A DNA stretch of 64,000 bases from the NCBI RefSeq assembly GCF_052030545.1, contig NZ_JBPDIH010000005.1:186001-250000 (forward strand). The letters run 5' to 3'. Numbering within the stretch: the first letter of the stretch is position 1; each line of letters opens with the position of its first letter. This document shows, in pieces, positions 8,842 through 18,030 of this stretch. The translations under genes and the position numbers were made by a program. The notes beneath the pieces were generated by a model, which saw only the letters and a program-made list of their open reading frames with translations, did no database searches and was not told the origin of the DNA. The DNA is from CANMXU01 sp052030545. GTDB taxonomy: Bacteria; Pseudomonadota; Gammaproteobacteria; Enterobacterales; Alteromonadaceae.

Positions 8842-9022
8842 ACCTTTGTGCAAGTAAAGAAAAGTAAAGCGCTTGACTTAGCTTAAGCGGTAAGCGATAT
8901 TTATTATCTTATAAATACGATTATAAATTAATCGCCGTTTTATAATAGACAACTAAGCTTAAATGACTTGAAAACTATCCTGAACCTGAATAGTCAATAA
9001 TAACCTCAGATCGAGTATTACA

Positions 9023-10732
9023 ATGATTACTACTTTTTTATCTAAACCCATTTTTACTGCAACAAAAACCAGCCTAGCTCTTGCGCTAGCGTTGACATCA
9101 AGCGCAGTGTTTTCTGCAGATTATTACGTTCATCCAACATTAGGCAGCGACGATAACGACGGTCTGTCAATGAATAAACCTTGGAAAAGCTTAGCAAAAG
9201 CGAAAAAACAAAAATTGGTTGCGGGTGATAATTTGTTGCTCGCTCAAGGACAAACATTTTTGGGTTCGTTAAACTATAAAAAGCTTAAAGGCACAAAAGA
9301 TAAACCAATAACAATCACAAGTTATGCACCTGATAACGCAAGTAACACTAAACGTGCACACATAAATGCAGCCGGTCAGCTTTATGGTATTCACTTACTC
9401 GACAGCAGCTTTGTCAATGTTAAAAATTTGAGTATTTCAGCTAACGCTGGCGGCATACCTGACTGGGTAAAAGAAGAAGTCAAAAAATCACAAAAGTGGA
9501 AAGGAAAGAAAAAGTTTTCACCAATGCGCATTGGTGTTTATGTAGAAAGCCGCGGCAATGAAACCTACAGCGATATTCATTTAAACAACCTGCTTATTAA
9601 AGATGTCTATTACAATAAAGCCGGCGTAAGTCGCTCTAAAAAAGAAGTCAAGTCTGCCAATGGTACACAAAGCTATGGTTGGGGCATTCGCTTTATCAGC
9701 AGAAATAAAAGTCAATTGGCTAATCTATCAGTGACAAATTCACAAATTACCGATGTTTCACACACAGGGATTAAATTTACCGGTAAAACACAAAACGTTT
9801 ACGTAAACAAAAATATCGTATTTAACGTTGGCGGCCCAGGTATACAAGTGAGCAATATGAGCAATGGCCTATTTAGTAACAACAAAGTTGACAGCTCGGG
9901 TAGCAACGACGATTCGAGAAAATGGGGACGCGGCAGTGGCATGTGGACATGGAGCAGTTCAAATATTTTAATTGAACATAACCAGTTTACCAATGCTAAC
10001 GGTCCGGGTGATTCAGCCGGCTTTCACATTGACTACAACTGCGACAATATTGTTGTGCAATATAACTTAAGTGCTAATAATGCCGGCGGATTTTGTGAAA
10101 TATTAGGTAATAATTACAATAACGCCTATCGCTACAATATTAGTATTAATGACGGCTATCGCGTTAAAGGTGAAAACAATGCCTTTCAAGAAGGCAAGTT
10201 ATTCTGGCTAAGTGGTTATCAAGGCGATAAAAAACCAAGAAAAGGCCCTTTTAATAGCTATTTTTACAATAACACTATGTATGTAAGTAGCGAGATTGTC
10301 GCGAAAGTGGCTATTGATAGAATGACCAAAGGTGCGCTGATCACTAATAATATTTTCCATATAATGGGCGACAGCAAAGAAGTATTAGGCGACCAATACA
10401 ACCCAGCGAAAAAAGGTAAGAGTAAAGTTAAAAATATGGTGTTTGAAAACAACTTATTTTTAAAAGAAAGCAATTGGCCGGCAACAATAAAAGTACAAGA
10501 CAGTGCCCCACTATTTGGTAATGCTGATTTTGTAAACCCAGGTGGTGTAAAACTTGCCGATTATACGCCTCAAAATAAAGCGCTTGTCGAAGATAAGGGT
10601 GTCGAAATTAAGACATTACCTAAAGATAAAGTCGGCTTAAACGTTGGCCTGAAGGTTACTCATGACATTTTAGGTAATAAGATCATTGGCAAGCCAGATA
10701 TGGGCGCCATTGAAATTTCAGCACAACCTTAG
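9023..10732 (+). CDS. Secreted right-handed parallel beta-helix protein, possible carbohydrate-active enzyme
   Basis: A 569-residue protein with a signal peptide (cleavage probably after V-F-S-A, about residue 32). The mature protein begins YYVHPTLGSDDNDGLS, followed by KPWKSL, the common opening of secreted right-handed beta-helix proteins. A long array of N-rich rungs follows (such as N-I-L-I-E-H-N-Q-F and N-I-V-V-Q-Y-N-L), characteristic of polysaccharide lyases, pectinase-like hydrolases and epimerases. No family-specific catalytic motif is recognised, so substrate and reaction are open. The esterase gene follows 12 bases later and is probably in the same operon. Lysine content is high in several stretches (such as KKSQKWKGKKKF). 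Confidence 0.75.
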   Translation: MITTFLSKPIFTATKTSLALALALTSSAVFSADYYVHPTLGSDDNDGLSMNKPWKSLAKAKKQKLVAGDNLLLAQGQTFLGSLNYKKLKGTKDKPITITSYAPDNASNTKRAHINAAGQLYGIHLLDSSFVNVKNLSISANAGGIPDWVKEEVKKSQKWKGKKKFSPMRIGVYVESRGNETYSDIHLNNLLIKDVYYNKAGVSRSKKEVKSANGTQSYGWGIRFISRNKSQLANLSVTNSQITDVSHTGIKFTGKTQNVYVNKNIVFNVGGPGIQVSNMSNGLFSNNKVDSSGSNDDSRKWGRGSGMWTWSSSNILIEHNQFTNANGPGDSAGFHIDYNCDNIVVQYNLSANNAGGFCEILGNNYNNAYRYNISINDGYRVKGENNAFQEGKLFWLSGYQGDKKPRKGPFNSYFYNNTMYVSSEIVAKVAIDRMTKGALITNNIFHIMGDSKEVLGDQYNPAKKGKSKVKNMVFENNLFLKESNWPATIKVQDSAPLFGNADFVNPGGVKLADYTPQNKALVEDKGVEIKTLPKDKVGLNVGLKVTHDILGNKIIGKPDMGAIEISAQP

Positions 10733-10744
10733 TTTGACTTAACA

Positions 10745-11482
10745 ATGAAAAATTTATTTTTACTTATCGTCGCTAGCCTGCTTTTTACAAGTTATTCTAG
10801 CGACACCTTAGCTAAGAAAAATGCTGAGCAAGGTAAACATTTATTTATTCTTTCAGGTCAATCTAATATGGTTGGCCTTAATGTTAATCAATATTTTACC
10901 CCGATAGTCAATAAGCACTTCGGCGCTGATAAAACCATTGTTGTTAAAGACGCAAAAGGCGCACAACCGATCAGGCGTTGGTATAAAAATTGGCAACCTC
11001 AAGCCAATAACGTACCTAAGCATTATCAAGCAGAACAAAATGGCGACTTATACAATCGATTAATGACAAAGGTAAATGCGGCAATTGAAAAAGAGAACAT
11101 CGCTAGCGTGAGTTTTATTTGGGTACAAGGTGAGCGAGATGCTCGCGAGCAAAACGCCAATATTTACGCAGACAGTTTTAAAGGTGTGCTCAAACAATTA
11201 AAGCAAGACCTAAATGTTGACGACATTCATGTGGTCATTGGTCGATTAAGCGACTTTGATATGCAAAATGTAAAATATAAGCATTGGACTAAGATGCGTC
11301 AGGTTCAGCAAAATCTTGCCAACAATCTTGCTAGTGCTGCATGGGTTAATACCGATGATTTAAATGACGGTGTTAATCACAAAGGTAAGCCGATTAAAAA
11401 TGACTTACATTATAGCGTTGCAGGCTACCAAATATTTGGCAAGCGTTTGGCACATGCCGCCATTCAATTAATCAACAACTAA
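10745..11482 (+). CDS. SGNH/SASA-type carbohydrate esterase
   Basis: A 245-residue exported protein with a signal peptide to about residue 23. The motif LFILSGQSNMVG near residue 36 is the block I nucleophile region (G-Q-S-N-M) of the sialate O-acetylesterase-like SASA family. WVQGERDA near residue 122 is the internal signature of that family, and NDLHYSVAGY near the C-terminus gives the D-x-x-H catalytic pair. It probably removes acetyl or similar esters from a polysaccharide in the periplasm or outside the cell. It lies 12 bases after the beta-helix gene and ends at a terminator. The exact esterase family is not certain. Confidence 0.8.
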   Translation: MKNLFLLIVASLLFTSYSSDTLAKKNAEQGKHLFILSGQSNMVGLNVNQYFTPIVNKHFGADKTIVVKDAKGAQPIRRWYKNWQPQANNVPKHYQAEQNGDLYNRLMTKVNAAIEKENIASVSFIWVQGERDAREQNANIYADSFKGVLKQLKQDLNVDDIHVVIGRLSDFDMQNVKYKHWTKMRQVQQNLANNLASAAWVNTDDLNDGVNHKGKPIKNDLHYSVAGYQIFGKRLAHAAIQLINN

Positions 11483-11508
11483 CCATATTAGCTTGCACGA
11501 CCATTTTT

Positions 11509-11551
11509 AGCCGCTGATGCATAATAAGCATAGAGCGGCTTTTATCTTTTA
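11509..11551 (+). terminator. Rho-independent terminator after the esterase gene
   Basis: Stem AGCCGCT / AGCGGCT with an inner ATGC / GCAT pairing, followed by TTTTATCTTTT. It starts 26 bases after the esterase stop codon. Confidence 0.8.
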
Positions 11552-11553
11552 AT

Positions 11554-11583
11554 GCTGTTAATTTAATGCCATAAATTAACAGC
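11554..11583. repeat. Perfect 12-bp inverted repeat between the esterase and SRAP genes
   Basis: GCTGTTAATTTA and TAAATTAACAGC are perfect inverted copies separated by ATGCCA, directly behind the esterase terminator. It lies about 190 bases upstream of the SRAP gene. It could be an operator or part of a composite terminator; no T-tract follows. Confidence 0.45.
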
Positions 11584-11768
11584 TATTTATTTTCTAACCA
11601 AACAGCATTTAAGCCCAGATGCATTTCCAGCACAGTTACGCGAAACACCTCCGCCCAATCCATAGCTGAATTATTTACACCGTTAAAATAACAGGCAATA
11701 ATGCTAAGTAACTAAGCGCTCGACTTATTGTTAGTTTGTAACGTTAATAAATATTAAAAGGCATAAGC

Positions 11769-12479
11769 ATGTGTGGCAGACTTAATGTAACCGACGATAA
11801 ATTTGTTGTTAACTTAGTTAACGAACTAGGCGTTGACCTCAATATTACGCCAATAAAGCCGAACAGGTTTGTGCGCGCAGCAAGTCCTGTGCAAATTATT
11901 TATGAAAGCCACGGGCAACGTTACATGAAAGAAGCCCTATGGTGGTTATTGCTTGAGCCAAGCGGCAATGGTTTTAAACCCTCAAGGTACACTAGCTTTA
12001 ATACCCGCTATGACAAGCTCAATGTGCCAAGAACAGCCGGTTATGTGCCCTATCGACAGTCACGTTGTATTATTGTCGCCAAAGGCTTTGGTGAGACTGA
12101 ATTTGGTTATCAAGGTAGCAAAAAAGTAGCTAAACACTATTTTGACTTTAGCGCGACTGATGGCGCACTTTCTTTTGGCGGTTTATATAAAAACTATCAG
12201 TGCCCACATACAGGTGAAATAACCACAGGTTGCAGCATTATTACTTTACCTGCCCATGAAAAACTGGCGCAAATGCACAGTAAAGCGAGCCCACTAATGT
12301 TACCGCAAAATCATGCGTGTTTAGATGCTTGGCTTAACCCCAATGAACAAAATGTAGCGCAATTTGATGCCTTACTAAATCCTGCGATAAGACAAAACTT
12401 AACCGCAACTCAAATCGATAAACCGAGCACCTACAACGAAATTGCACCACCTCGCTTCATTCAAGCAGACAGTTTTTAA
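11769..12479 (+). CDS. SOS response-associated peptidase family protein (YedK/HMCES-like)
   Basis: A 236-residue SRAP-domain protein. It begins M-C-G-R, so Cys2 becomes the N-terminal catalytic residue that forms a thiazolidine crosslink with abasic sites in single-stranded DNA, as shown for E. coli YedK and human HMCES. The segment TSFNTRYDKL near residue 78 holds the conserved Asn and Arg, and LPAHEKLAQMHSKASPLML near residue 160 holds the conserved His. Its length fits the family. It shields AP sites during replication. It is unrelated to the neighbouring sugar genes. Its stop codon lies at the edge of a heptad repeat. Confidence 0.92.
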   Translation: MCGRLNVTDDKFVVNLVNELGVDLNITPIKPNRFVRAASPVQIIYESHGQRYMKEALWWLLLEPSGNGFKPSRYTSFNTRYDKLNVPRTAGYVPYRQSRCIIVAKGFGETEFGYQGSKKVAKHYFDFSATDGALSFGGLYKNYQCPHTGEITTGCSIITLPAHEKLAQMHSKASPLMLPQNHACLDAWLNPNEQNVAQFDALLNPAIRQNLTATQIDKPSTYNEIAPPRFIQADSF

Positions 12480-12605
12480 AAGCTAGAAGTTTCAAGTTTC
12501 AAGTTTCAAGTTTCAAGTTTCAAGTTTCAAGTTTCAAGCGGCAAGTAAAAAGCTTTCTATCTTTCAATTTCCAGCTTTTGTCTTGCCGCTTTTAGCTTCT
12601 AGCTT
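12478..12605. repeat. Heptad tandem repeat (TTTCAAG x7) within a large nested inverted repeat
   Basis: Seven exact copies of TTTCAAG occupy 12490-12538. They sit inside nested inverted repeats: AAGCTAGAAG / CTTCTAGCTT as outer arms, GCGGCAAG (12538-12545) / CTTGCCGC (12582-12589) as middle arms, and AAAAGCT / AGCTTTT inside. The element fills nearly the whole gap between the convergent SRAP and RND genes. It may end transcription from both sides. Exact identity of all seven copies suggests recent copy-number change by replication slippage. Confidence 0.85.
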
Positions 12606-12616
12606 ATCGCTTGCTG

Positions 12617-15600
12617 CTATTCTTTATCTTTGATCACCGCAACAAGTAACGCAGGTAAAAAGGTTAACGATAACAAGGTTGACACGATAATTCCTGATAA
12701 AACAATTACGCCAACGCCGCGATAAAGTTCAGTGCCTTCCCCCGGAATAAGTACTAATGGCGCTAAACCAAAAACGGTAGTCGCTGTCGACATTAAAATA
12801 GGTTTTAATCGTTTGGCAACCGCTTGTATAACCGCATCTTGTACTTTTAGTCCTTGCTCGATAACAAATCGGCGCGTTTGATCAACGATTAAAATTGGAT
12901 TGTTAACCACAGTACCTAATAAAATCAAAAAGCCGAGCATAGTGATCATGTCAAACGGTTGATGGTAAGCTGAAAAACCTAGCGCTGTTAAGCCACTATT
13001 AACAGCATTTACACCAATAAGGCCAAGTAAACCACCCGCCATACCTAACGGCACTGTTGCTAAAATAAATAGCGGATAACGCCAATGGGTAAAAATGGCA
13101 ACAAGCAATAAGTAACTTAGCACTAGGGCAATAATAAAGTTATCCGATAATGAGGCTTGTGTCGCTTCAAGTTGATCGGCTGCGCCACTGGTACTCACTT
13201 TTATGCCCTGTGCAATTTTACCTTCCCGCCAAAGCGAGGGTAGCAGTTCTTCTCGAACTAATTGTTCAGCTGTTTCTAACGCAACTTCGCGTGGCGGAAT
13301 AATATAAACAGTTACTGTTCGATTGCCATCAACACGACGCACCGCATTACTGTTTTGACTGGCCACTAAATCAGCAAGGGCATTTAACGGTAAAATATTA
13401 CCCTGTGGCGTCACCATTGGGGTAACCGCTAATTCATCTAAATTTTGTTCATTGCCTGCGCCGCTAAACATGAAAATATCAATTTTATCGTCGTTTAGAA
13501 TAAACTCGTCGACATATGCACCATCACTCATTGCCGCGATAGCATAACCAAAGTCATTGTTATTAATGCCAAGCTCAGCTAAACGCTGCCAGCGCGGTTT
13601 AATTTCAACCAATGGCTGGTCAAGTGTTAATGAACTAGGTTCAGAGTTTATTTGCGGGTTATCAAACACCTTTTCTGCCTGTTGATAAACCGCGTTAGCC
13701 GCTTGGTAAAGTTCGATAATATCGCTACCGGCAATATCAACCGCAACAGCACGCGTACCACCGTCATTGCTAGAAATAATAGAGCCACGTGACGAAAATG
13801 CGCGCATGTTTTCATAGCTTCTAAACTTTTCTGTAATTGCCGTCATCATTTGGTTAATATTTTCAGGATCAACTGGTGCACTTAAAAACCAAATACGACC
13901 GACAGATACCGTCATCGAATAATATTCTAACGGCGGCATATTCGTTTCACCTTGCTCAAAGGCTTGACTGTCGGCCAACACAAACTCATCAAAATAGGTC
14001 CGTAATTCCACGCCAATTTTTTTCATTTCAGACAAGTTATAACTTGGCGGTGCAATCATCATTGAAAAGGCTTTCGGCTCTTCCCCTTCAGGTAAATATT
14101 CTGCCGCTGGCATTAACACATAAGCAGCAGATAAAATCACCACAACAAAACTAGCGACAGCAATACGGGCACGTGCAACTGAGCGCGTAAAAAATTTCGC
14201 CAAATTTAACCATTTATCTGATAAGACAAAACGTTTACCTTGTTGTAAGTCTTCTTTTTTTCCGATGTGAGATAGGGCAACTGGCACAACAAATATTGCC
14301 ACTAACATCGAGGCAATAATGGCGCCTGAAATTGCAATTGCGATATCAGAATAAAGCTGTCCTGCTTCTTGTTGAACAAATAAAATTGGTGCAAATACCA
14401 ATACGGTAGTAGCGGTTGATGCCAACACAGCAGGCCAAACTTCCTTAACGCCTTTTATCGCCGCTTGAACTTTGCTCACACCTTGGCGTTTGGCTTGCAC
14501 AATAGCTTCAAGCACGACAATAGTGTTATCAACTGTCATACCTATAGCAAAAGCAACGCCCGCTAATGAAATCACATTAATAGTGCGGCCAAAAATCATT
14601 AACGCTAAAAAGGCCGCAATGGTACAAAGTGGAATGCCTAATACACCCACTAAGGTCGCTTTGCCTGAGCGTAAGAAAAAATACATCACTAAGGTTGCCA
14701 GCAAGGCACCTAAACCTAAATTGGTCCAAACATTTTTCAACGAGCTGGCGACATATTTAACGTCATCACTGGTCAGTTTCAGCTCTAAGCCATTTTGCAC
14801 TAATAGCTGCTTATTAATGTCTTCCACAACGGGTAGCATTTGCTCTTTTATCGCTAAGACATTTGAACCACTTTCACGGCGCACTGATAAACTGATGGTT
14901 CGTTCGCCGCTGTTAAACGATAAAGCACGGGTTTCGAAATGATCTAAGCTCACCTTAGCAACGTCTTTTAGCAAAATATTAGCGTTATTTTTACGGCTAA
15001 CGATTAAATTTTCTAGCTCGTTAATTTGTTCAAAGCGGCCAACAACACGCAGTAAATACCGACTTTTACCACTTTCAATATCGCCGGCTGAGGTATCTTT
15101 ATTGCGATTTCGAATAGCCGTTCTTAATTGCGGCAAACTAATACCACGCTGGGCTAAGCGCGCTGCGTCAACTTTAATTTGAATTTGGCGCTCTGCCCCG
15201 CCGCGGATCCCAACTTCAGACACACCTGGCACACTTTCCATACGCGGGCGAATAAAGTCATCCGCAAAGTCTCTAAGCAAATCGACATCAAGATCTAACG
15301 GATTGCCTTTTTGTGGTTTAAGCACAAAATACATAAACGCATTGCCGGAAAAAGAGCTCGAAAATAGACGCGGTTGATCGACATTTTCTGGATAAGCAGG
15401 TACTTGACTTAACGCGTTATTAACACGAATTAAGGCATCGTTTGGATCGACACCAAAAGGAAACTCTAACTCAATACTTGCCGAGCCCATACGCGCATAC
15501 GAGACCATACGCTGCAAATTAGGTAAGCTTCTAAGGTAACGTTCTTGTTCGATTAATATTTCTTTTTCAACATCTTGTGGCGTTGCGCCCGGCCAACCGG

Positions 15601-15739
15601 TTTGCACGGTAATGGTACGTACTTCAAGGTCGGGGATCATTTGTACTGGAATATTTAGTGCGGCGACTAAGCCTAAAATCGTGGTAATAAGTACCACAAC
15701 CGCAACTAAAGTCCCTCTTTTTACAGCTGCTGTGATCAT
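12617..15739 (-). CDS. RND-family efflux transporter, inner-membrane permease subunit
   Basis: A 1040-residue RND permease with the usual layout: one N-terminal membrane helix, a large periplasmic loop, six helices, a second loop and five more helices. Hallmarks are the porter-domain start IPVQMIPDLEVRTITV near residue 31, GMTVDNTIVVLEA in the fourth helix region near residue 400 (the proton-relay Asp is present), and the mirrored GTVVNNPILIVDQTR near residue 925, with Asn in place of Asp. It exports an unknown substrate by proton antiport together with the adaptor encoded just upstream; start and stop overlap by 4 bases. No TolC-like channel gene is adjacent. A Fur-type box lies before the adaptor gene. 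Confidence 0.93.
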   Translation of the reverse strand: MITAAVKRGTLVAVVVLITTILGLVAALNIPVQMIPDLEVRTITVQTGWPGATPQDVEKEILIEQERYLRSLPNLQRMVSYARMGSASIELEFPFGVDPNDALIRVNNALSQVPAYPENVDQPRLFSSSFSGNAFMYFVLKPQKGNPLDLDVDLLRDFADDFIRPRMESVPGVSEVGIRGGAERQIQIKVDAARLAQRGISLPQLRTAIRNRNKDTSAGDIESGKSRYLLRVVGRFEQINELENLIVSRKNNANILLKDVAKVSLDHFETRALSFNSGERTISLSVRRESGSNVLAIKEQMLPVVEDINKQLLVQNGLELKLTSDDVKYVASSLKNVWTNLGLGALLATLVMYFFLRSGKATLVGVLGIPLCTIAAFLALMIFGRTINVISLAGVAFAIGMTVDNTIVVLEAIVQAKRQGVSKVQAAIKGVKEVWPAVLASTATTVLVFAPILFVQQEAGQLYSDIAIAISGAIIASMLVAIFVVPVALSHIGKKEDLQQGKRFVLSDKWLNLAKFFTRSVARARIAVASFVVVILSAAYVLMPAAEYLPEGEEPKAFSMMIAPPSYNLSEMKKIGVELRTYFDEFVLADSQAFEQGETNMPPLEYYSMTVSVGRIWFLSAPVDPENINQMMTAITEKFRSYENMRAFSSRGSIISSNDGGTRAVAVDIAGSDIIELYQAANAVYQQAEKVFDNPQINSEPSSLTLDQPLVEIKPRWQRLAELGINNNDFGYAIAAMSDGAYVDEFILNDDKIDIFMFSGAGNEQNLDELAVTPMVTPQGNILPLNALADLVASQNSNAVRRVDGNRTVTVYIIPPREVALETAEQLVREELLPSLWREGKIAQGIKVSTSGAADQLEATQASLSDNFIIALVLSYLLLVAIFTHWRYPLFILATVPLGMAGGLLGLIGVNAVNSGLTALGFSAYHQPFDMITMLGFLILLGTVVNNPILIVDQTRRFVIEQGLKVQDAVIQAVAKRLKPILMSTATTVFGLAPLVLIPGEGTELYRGVGVIVLSGIIVSTLLSLTFLPALLVAVIKDKE

Positions 15740-16821
15740 TTAAGTTGCCCTTTCACCAAGTTCACTTTAACAGCATCACCATGTTGTAAAAGCTCAATAC
15801 CTGAAATAACAAATGGCTTGTTGGCATCAGCGCCTGAAACTGAAACGAGATTACCTTGTCGGTTTACCACCTTCACTAATTTTCGTTTCGCTTGATTATT
15901 TTCAACAATAAAAACGCTCGTACCGCCGTCGGGGTGTTGCTTTAAGGCAGATTTTGGCAGCCACAATAAAGGTTGACTCGATGCAGGTAAACGTAAATCG
16001 GCACGGGCAGACATACCCGAGACTAACGGGGCATTTTCTGGCAGCTCAACTAGCCCGATAATTGTGCGACTACTGTTATTGGCAACGCCTACTAAACGAT
16101 TTAATCTCGCCTCGATTGCCGTTGCACCAGCAAAGTCGGGGGTCACTTTTACTGTTACGTTTTGTTGACCATTAAGCTGAGCAAAATACTCTTGCGGAAT
16201 GGCAATGTTTAATCGCATATTTTGTTGTTCAACTAAGGTAAACACCGGGGTTTGTTGAGTAACCCATTCACCTAAATCAATATGACGCTGTGCGATAACT
16301 CCAGCAAAAGGGGCGTATAAGGTATGACGCGCCAGCATTTCTTTTTTCTCGGCAAGTTCTGCATTAACTCGGCCAAGCTCTGCATCGGCAATTGCCAGCG
16401 CGGATAATCGCTCACCCAGTAAGGTTTCGGCAACTAGTTGTTTTTTTGATAAGGTGATAACTTCACTATACAAACGCTGCGCTTCTGCTTTTTCAGCTTC
16501 TGCTGCTGCTTTTTGCGCTTTAACTTGCGCTAAACTCAGCTCGGCAAGCTTAGTATCTAACGTTAAGAGCTTTTGGCCTTGGCTGACAGTATCGCCTGCT
16601 TCTACAAAATACTGGGCAACTAGCCCTTGTTGCAATACCGCTAAATCGGCATGTTGCTTGGCTTCGACTGTTCCCGTTAGTGATAAGATTTGCTTAGTAT
16701 CACTAACCTCTGCATGATAAACATCTACAGTTGTGAATTTACTCTTCACTTCATTGGCGGATAAGCTGTTAACAAATAAGGAAAATATAAGGCAAGTTAT
16801 TGTTATTAAGCGCATTGTCAT
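15736..16821 (-). CDS. RND efflux periplasmic adaptor (membrane fusion protein)
   Basis: A 361-residue exported protein with a signal peptide (M-R-L-I-T-I-T-C-L-I-F-S-L-F, cleavage near L-S-A-N). It has the lipoyl/barrel-sandwich half motif near residues 50-80, an alpha-helical hairpin rich in Ala, Glu and Leu at about residues 95-165 (AQVKAQKAAAEAEKAEAQRL), then the second half-motif near L-Y-A-P-F-A-G-V-I-A-Q-R and beta-barrel domains. It links the RND pump to an outer-membrane channel. It is translationally coupled to the pump gene by a 4-base overlap. A perfect 9-1-9 Fur-type palindrome lies 16 bases upstream of its ATG. Confidence 0.92.
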   Translation of the reverse strand: MTMRLITITCLIFSLFVNSLSANEVKSKFTTVDVYHAEVSDTKQILSLTGTVEAKQHADLAVLQQGLVAQYFVEAGDTVSQGQKLLTLDTKLAELSLAQVKAQKAAAEAEKAEAQRLYSEVITLSKKQLVAETLLGERLSALAIADAELGRVNAELAEKKEMLARHTLYAPFAGVIAQRHIDLGEWVTQQTPVFTLVEQQNMRLNIAIPQEYFAQLNGQQNVTVKVTPDFAGATAIEARLNRLVGVANNSSRTIIGLVELPENAPLVSGMSARADLRLPASSQPLLWLPKSALKQHPDGGTSVFIVENNQAKRKLVKVVNRQGNLVSVSGADANKPFVISGIELLQHGDAVKVNLVKGQLK

Positions 16822-16836
16822 TTCAACTTCTTTTTA

Positions 16837-16855
16837 AATGATAATAATTATCATT
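16837..16855. promoter_or_regulatory. Fur-type box upstream of the RND efflux operon
   Basis: AATGATAATAATTATCATT is a perfect 9-1-9 palindrome and contains the 7-1-7 Fur core TGATAAT-A-ATTATCA. It sits directly upstream of the adaptor start codon, where bound Fur-iron would block transcription. The pump is therefore likely to be derepressed under iron limitation. Confidence 0.85.
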
Positions 16856-17081
16856 AGAGTAGAATAACACACACAAATTTGCACGAACTTTACGATAGAT
16901 TACCAAATGTTACGATGAAACTAACTTGCCGCATTTTAATGTACAAAAATGCAAAAATATTAAACTGATCACTCAGGTTGATTTTTTAATAACAATTAAA
17001 GTTTAACAAAACCAGTAGTCACAAGTTCACTCAATTTCGTTCTAAAAAATTGCTTAATGGGAAGTTAAATTAGCCGCTTAT

Positions 17082-17123
17082 TTAACTCTTAACTCTTAAC
17101 TCTTAACTCTTAACTCTTAACTC
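17082..17123. repeat. Heptad tandem repeat (TTAACTC x6) overlapping the 3' end of the SDR gene
   Basis: Six exact head-to-tail copies of TTAACTC. The last two copies cover the stop codon and final codons of the minus-strand SDR gene (C-terminal residues R-V-K-S). The unit length (7) equals that of the repeat at 12490-12538 but the sequence differs. The repeat contains TAA on the minus strand of each unit, so the SDR ends at the first in-frame stop within it. Confidence 0.85.
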
Positions 17124-17943
17124 TCAATAAGCTACGGTGCTGCTGAACATAATCATCACTTTGTTGTATCGCTTGATGAATATTTTTATCATCCGAGAAA
17201 AAATATTTGCCTGCCAATGCATCGGCTTTACCACAAATTAACGTGTCAATTAGCTCAACAGAATCTTGCACATCTGACATTTTGCCATGCTTTAATATTT
17301 TTTCTAAATATGCCATATACTGGCGAGCAACATCTGATTCAACAAGCTTCTCTGTACGAGAGTTTTTGATAAATCCGGGATTGAACGAAAAAGCCTTAAT
17401 GTTGAGTTGCTCTTGAACCAATTCGGCATTTACAGTTTCCGTAAACTTAACAATTGCTGTTTTTGCCGAGCCGTATGCAGAGGCGAACGGCTTAGGCTGG
17501 TGAACGCCACCACCGCCTAAATTAAGCACGTAACCACTATTGTTTTGTTTCATTAATCTAATTGCCGCAGCAGTGCCTTGATAACACGTAAATAAATTTA
17601 ATGAGACTTCATTCCACCAGTTTTTAGCGTCGAGCTCCCATGTTGGACCGATAGCATTATGATTATTGACGCCAACATTGTTTATCCAAACATCCACTTT
17701 TGGATATGTTTCGTTAATAGCTTGGCAAACATTCTCGACGGCACCAGTGTCCATCATATCAACAACATAATACGAAGTTCGGCAAGCTTTTATCGTGGAA
17801 TTAATGTTATCAACAAGCTCAGCTAACGCCCTAGCCGAGCGCCCTAAACAAACAATGTGATAACTTTTTTTTGCTAAACCTAAGGCTAACATGCTACCCA
17901 CACCGCCAGCAGCACCGGTAATTACGATCACTTTTTTTGTCAT
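17110..17943 (-). CDS. Short-chain dehydrogenase/reductase (SDR)
   Basis: A classical NAD(P)-dependent SDR of about 277 residues from the ATG at 17943. That start is preferred because AGGAAA lies 8 bases before it; a GTG 18 bases further upstream lacks such support. The cofactor motif is TGAAGGVG near residue 9, the NNVG variant of NNAG near residue 90, and the catalytic YGSAK near residue 155. It is the last gene behind TonB receptor, halogenase-like and SapC genes on the same strand, so it may oxidise or reduce a sugar brought in by that system, but substrate is unknown. Its last codons lie within a heptad repeat, so the C-terminus may vary between strains. Confidence 0.85.
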   Translation of the reverse strand: MTKKVIVITGAAGGVGSMLALGLAKKSYHIVCLGRSARALAELVDNINSTIKACRTSYYVVDMMDTGAVENVCQAINETYPKVDVWINNVGVNNHNAIGPTWELDAKNWWNEVSLNLFTCYQGTAAAIRLMKQNNSGYVLNLGGGGVHQPKPFASAYGSAKTAIVKFTETVNAELVQEQLNIKAFSFNPGFIKNSRTEKLVESDVARQYMAYLEKILKHGKMSDVQDSVELIDTLICGKADALAGKYFFSDDKNIHQAIQQSDDYVQQHRSLLRVKS

Positions 17944-18030
17944 AATATTTTCCTGCCACACAAGCGCAATATCGGTGTGCTTAAAAAGTACAATACAGCA
18001 CGGGTGTTAAAATCGCTAACACGATAATTT

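Noticed and set aside
12490..12538. Possible CRISPR array
   Set aside because: The units are 7 bases long with no spacers; it is a simple tandem repeat.
13876..14154. A 92-codon plus-strand ORF
   Set aside because: It lies wholly inside the RND permease gene on the other strand and has no recognisable domain or ribosome binding site.
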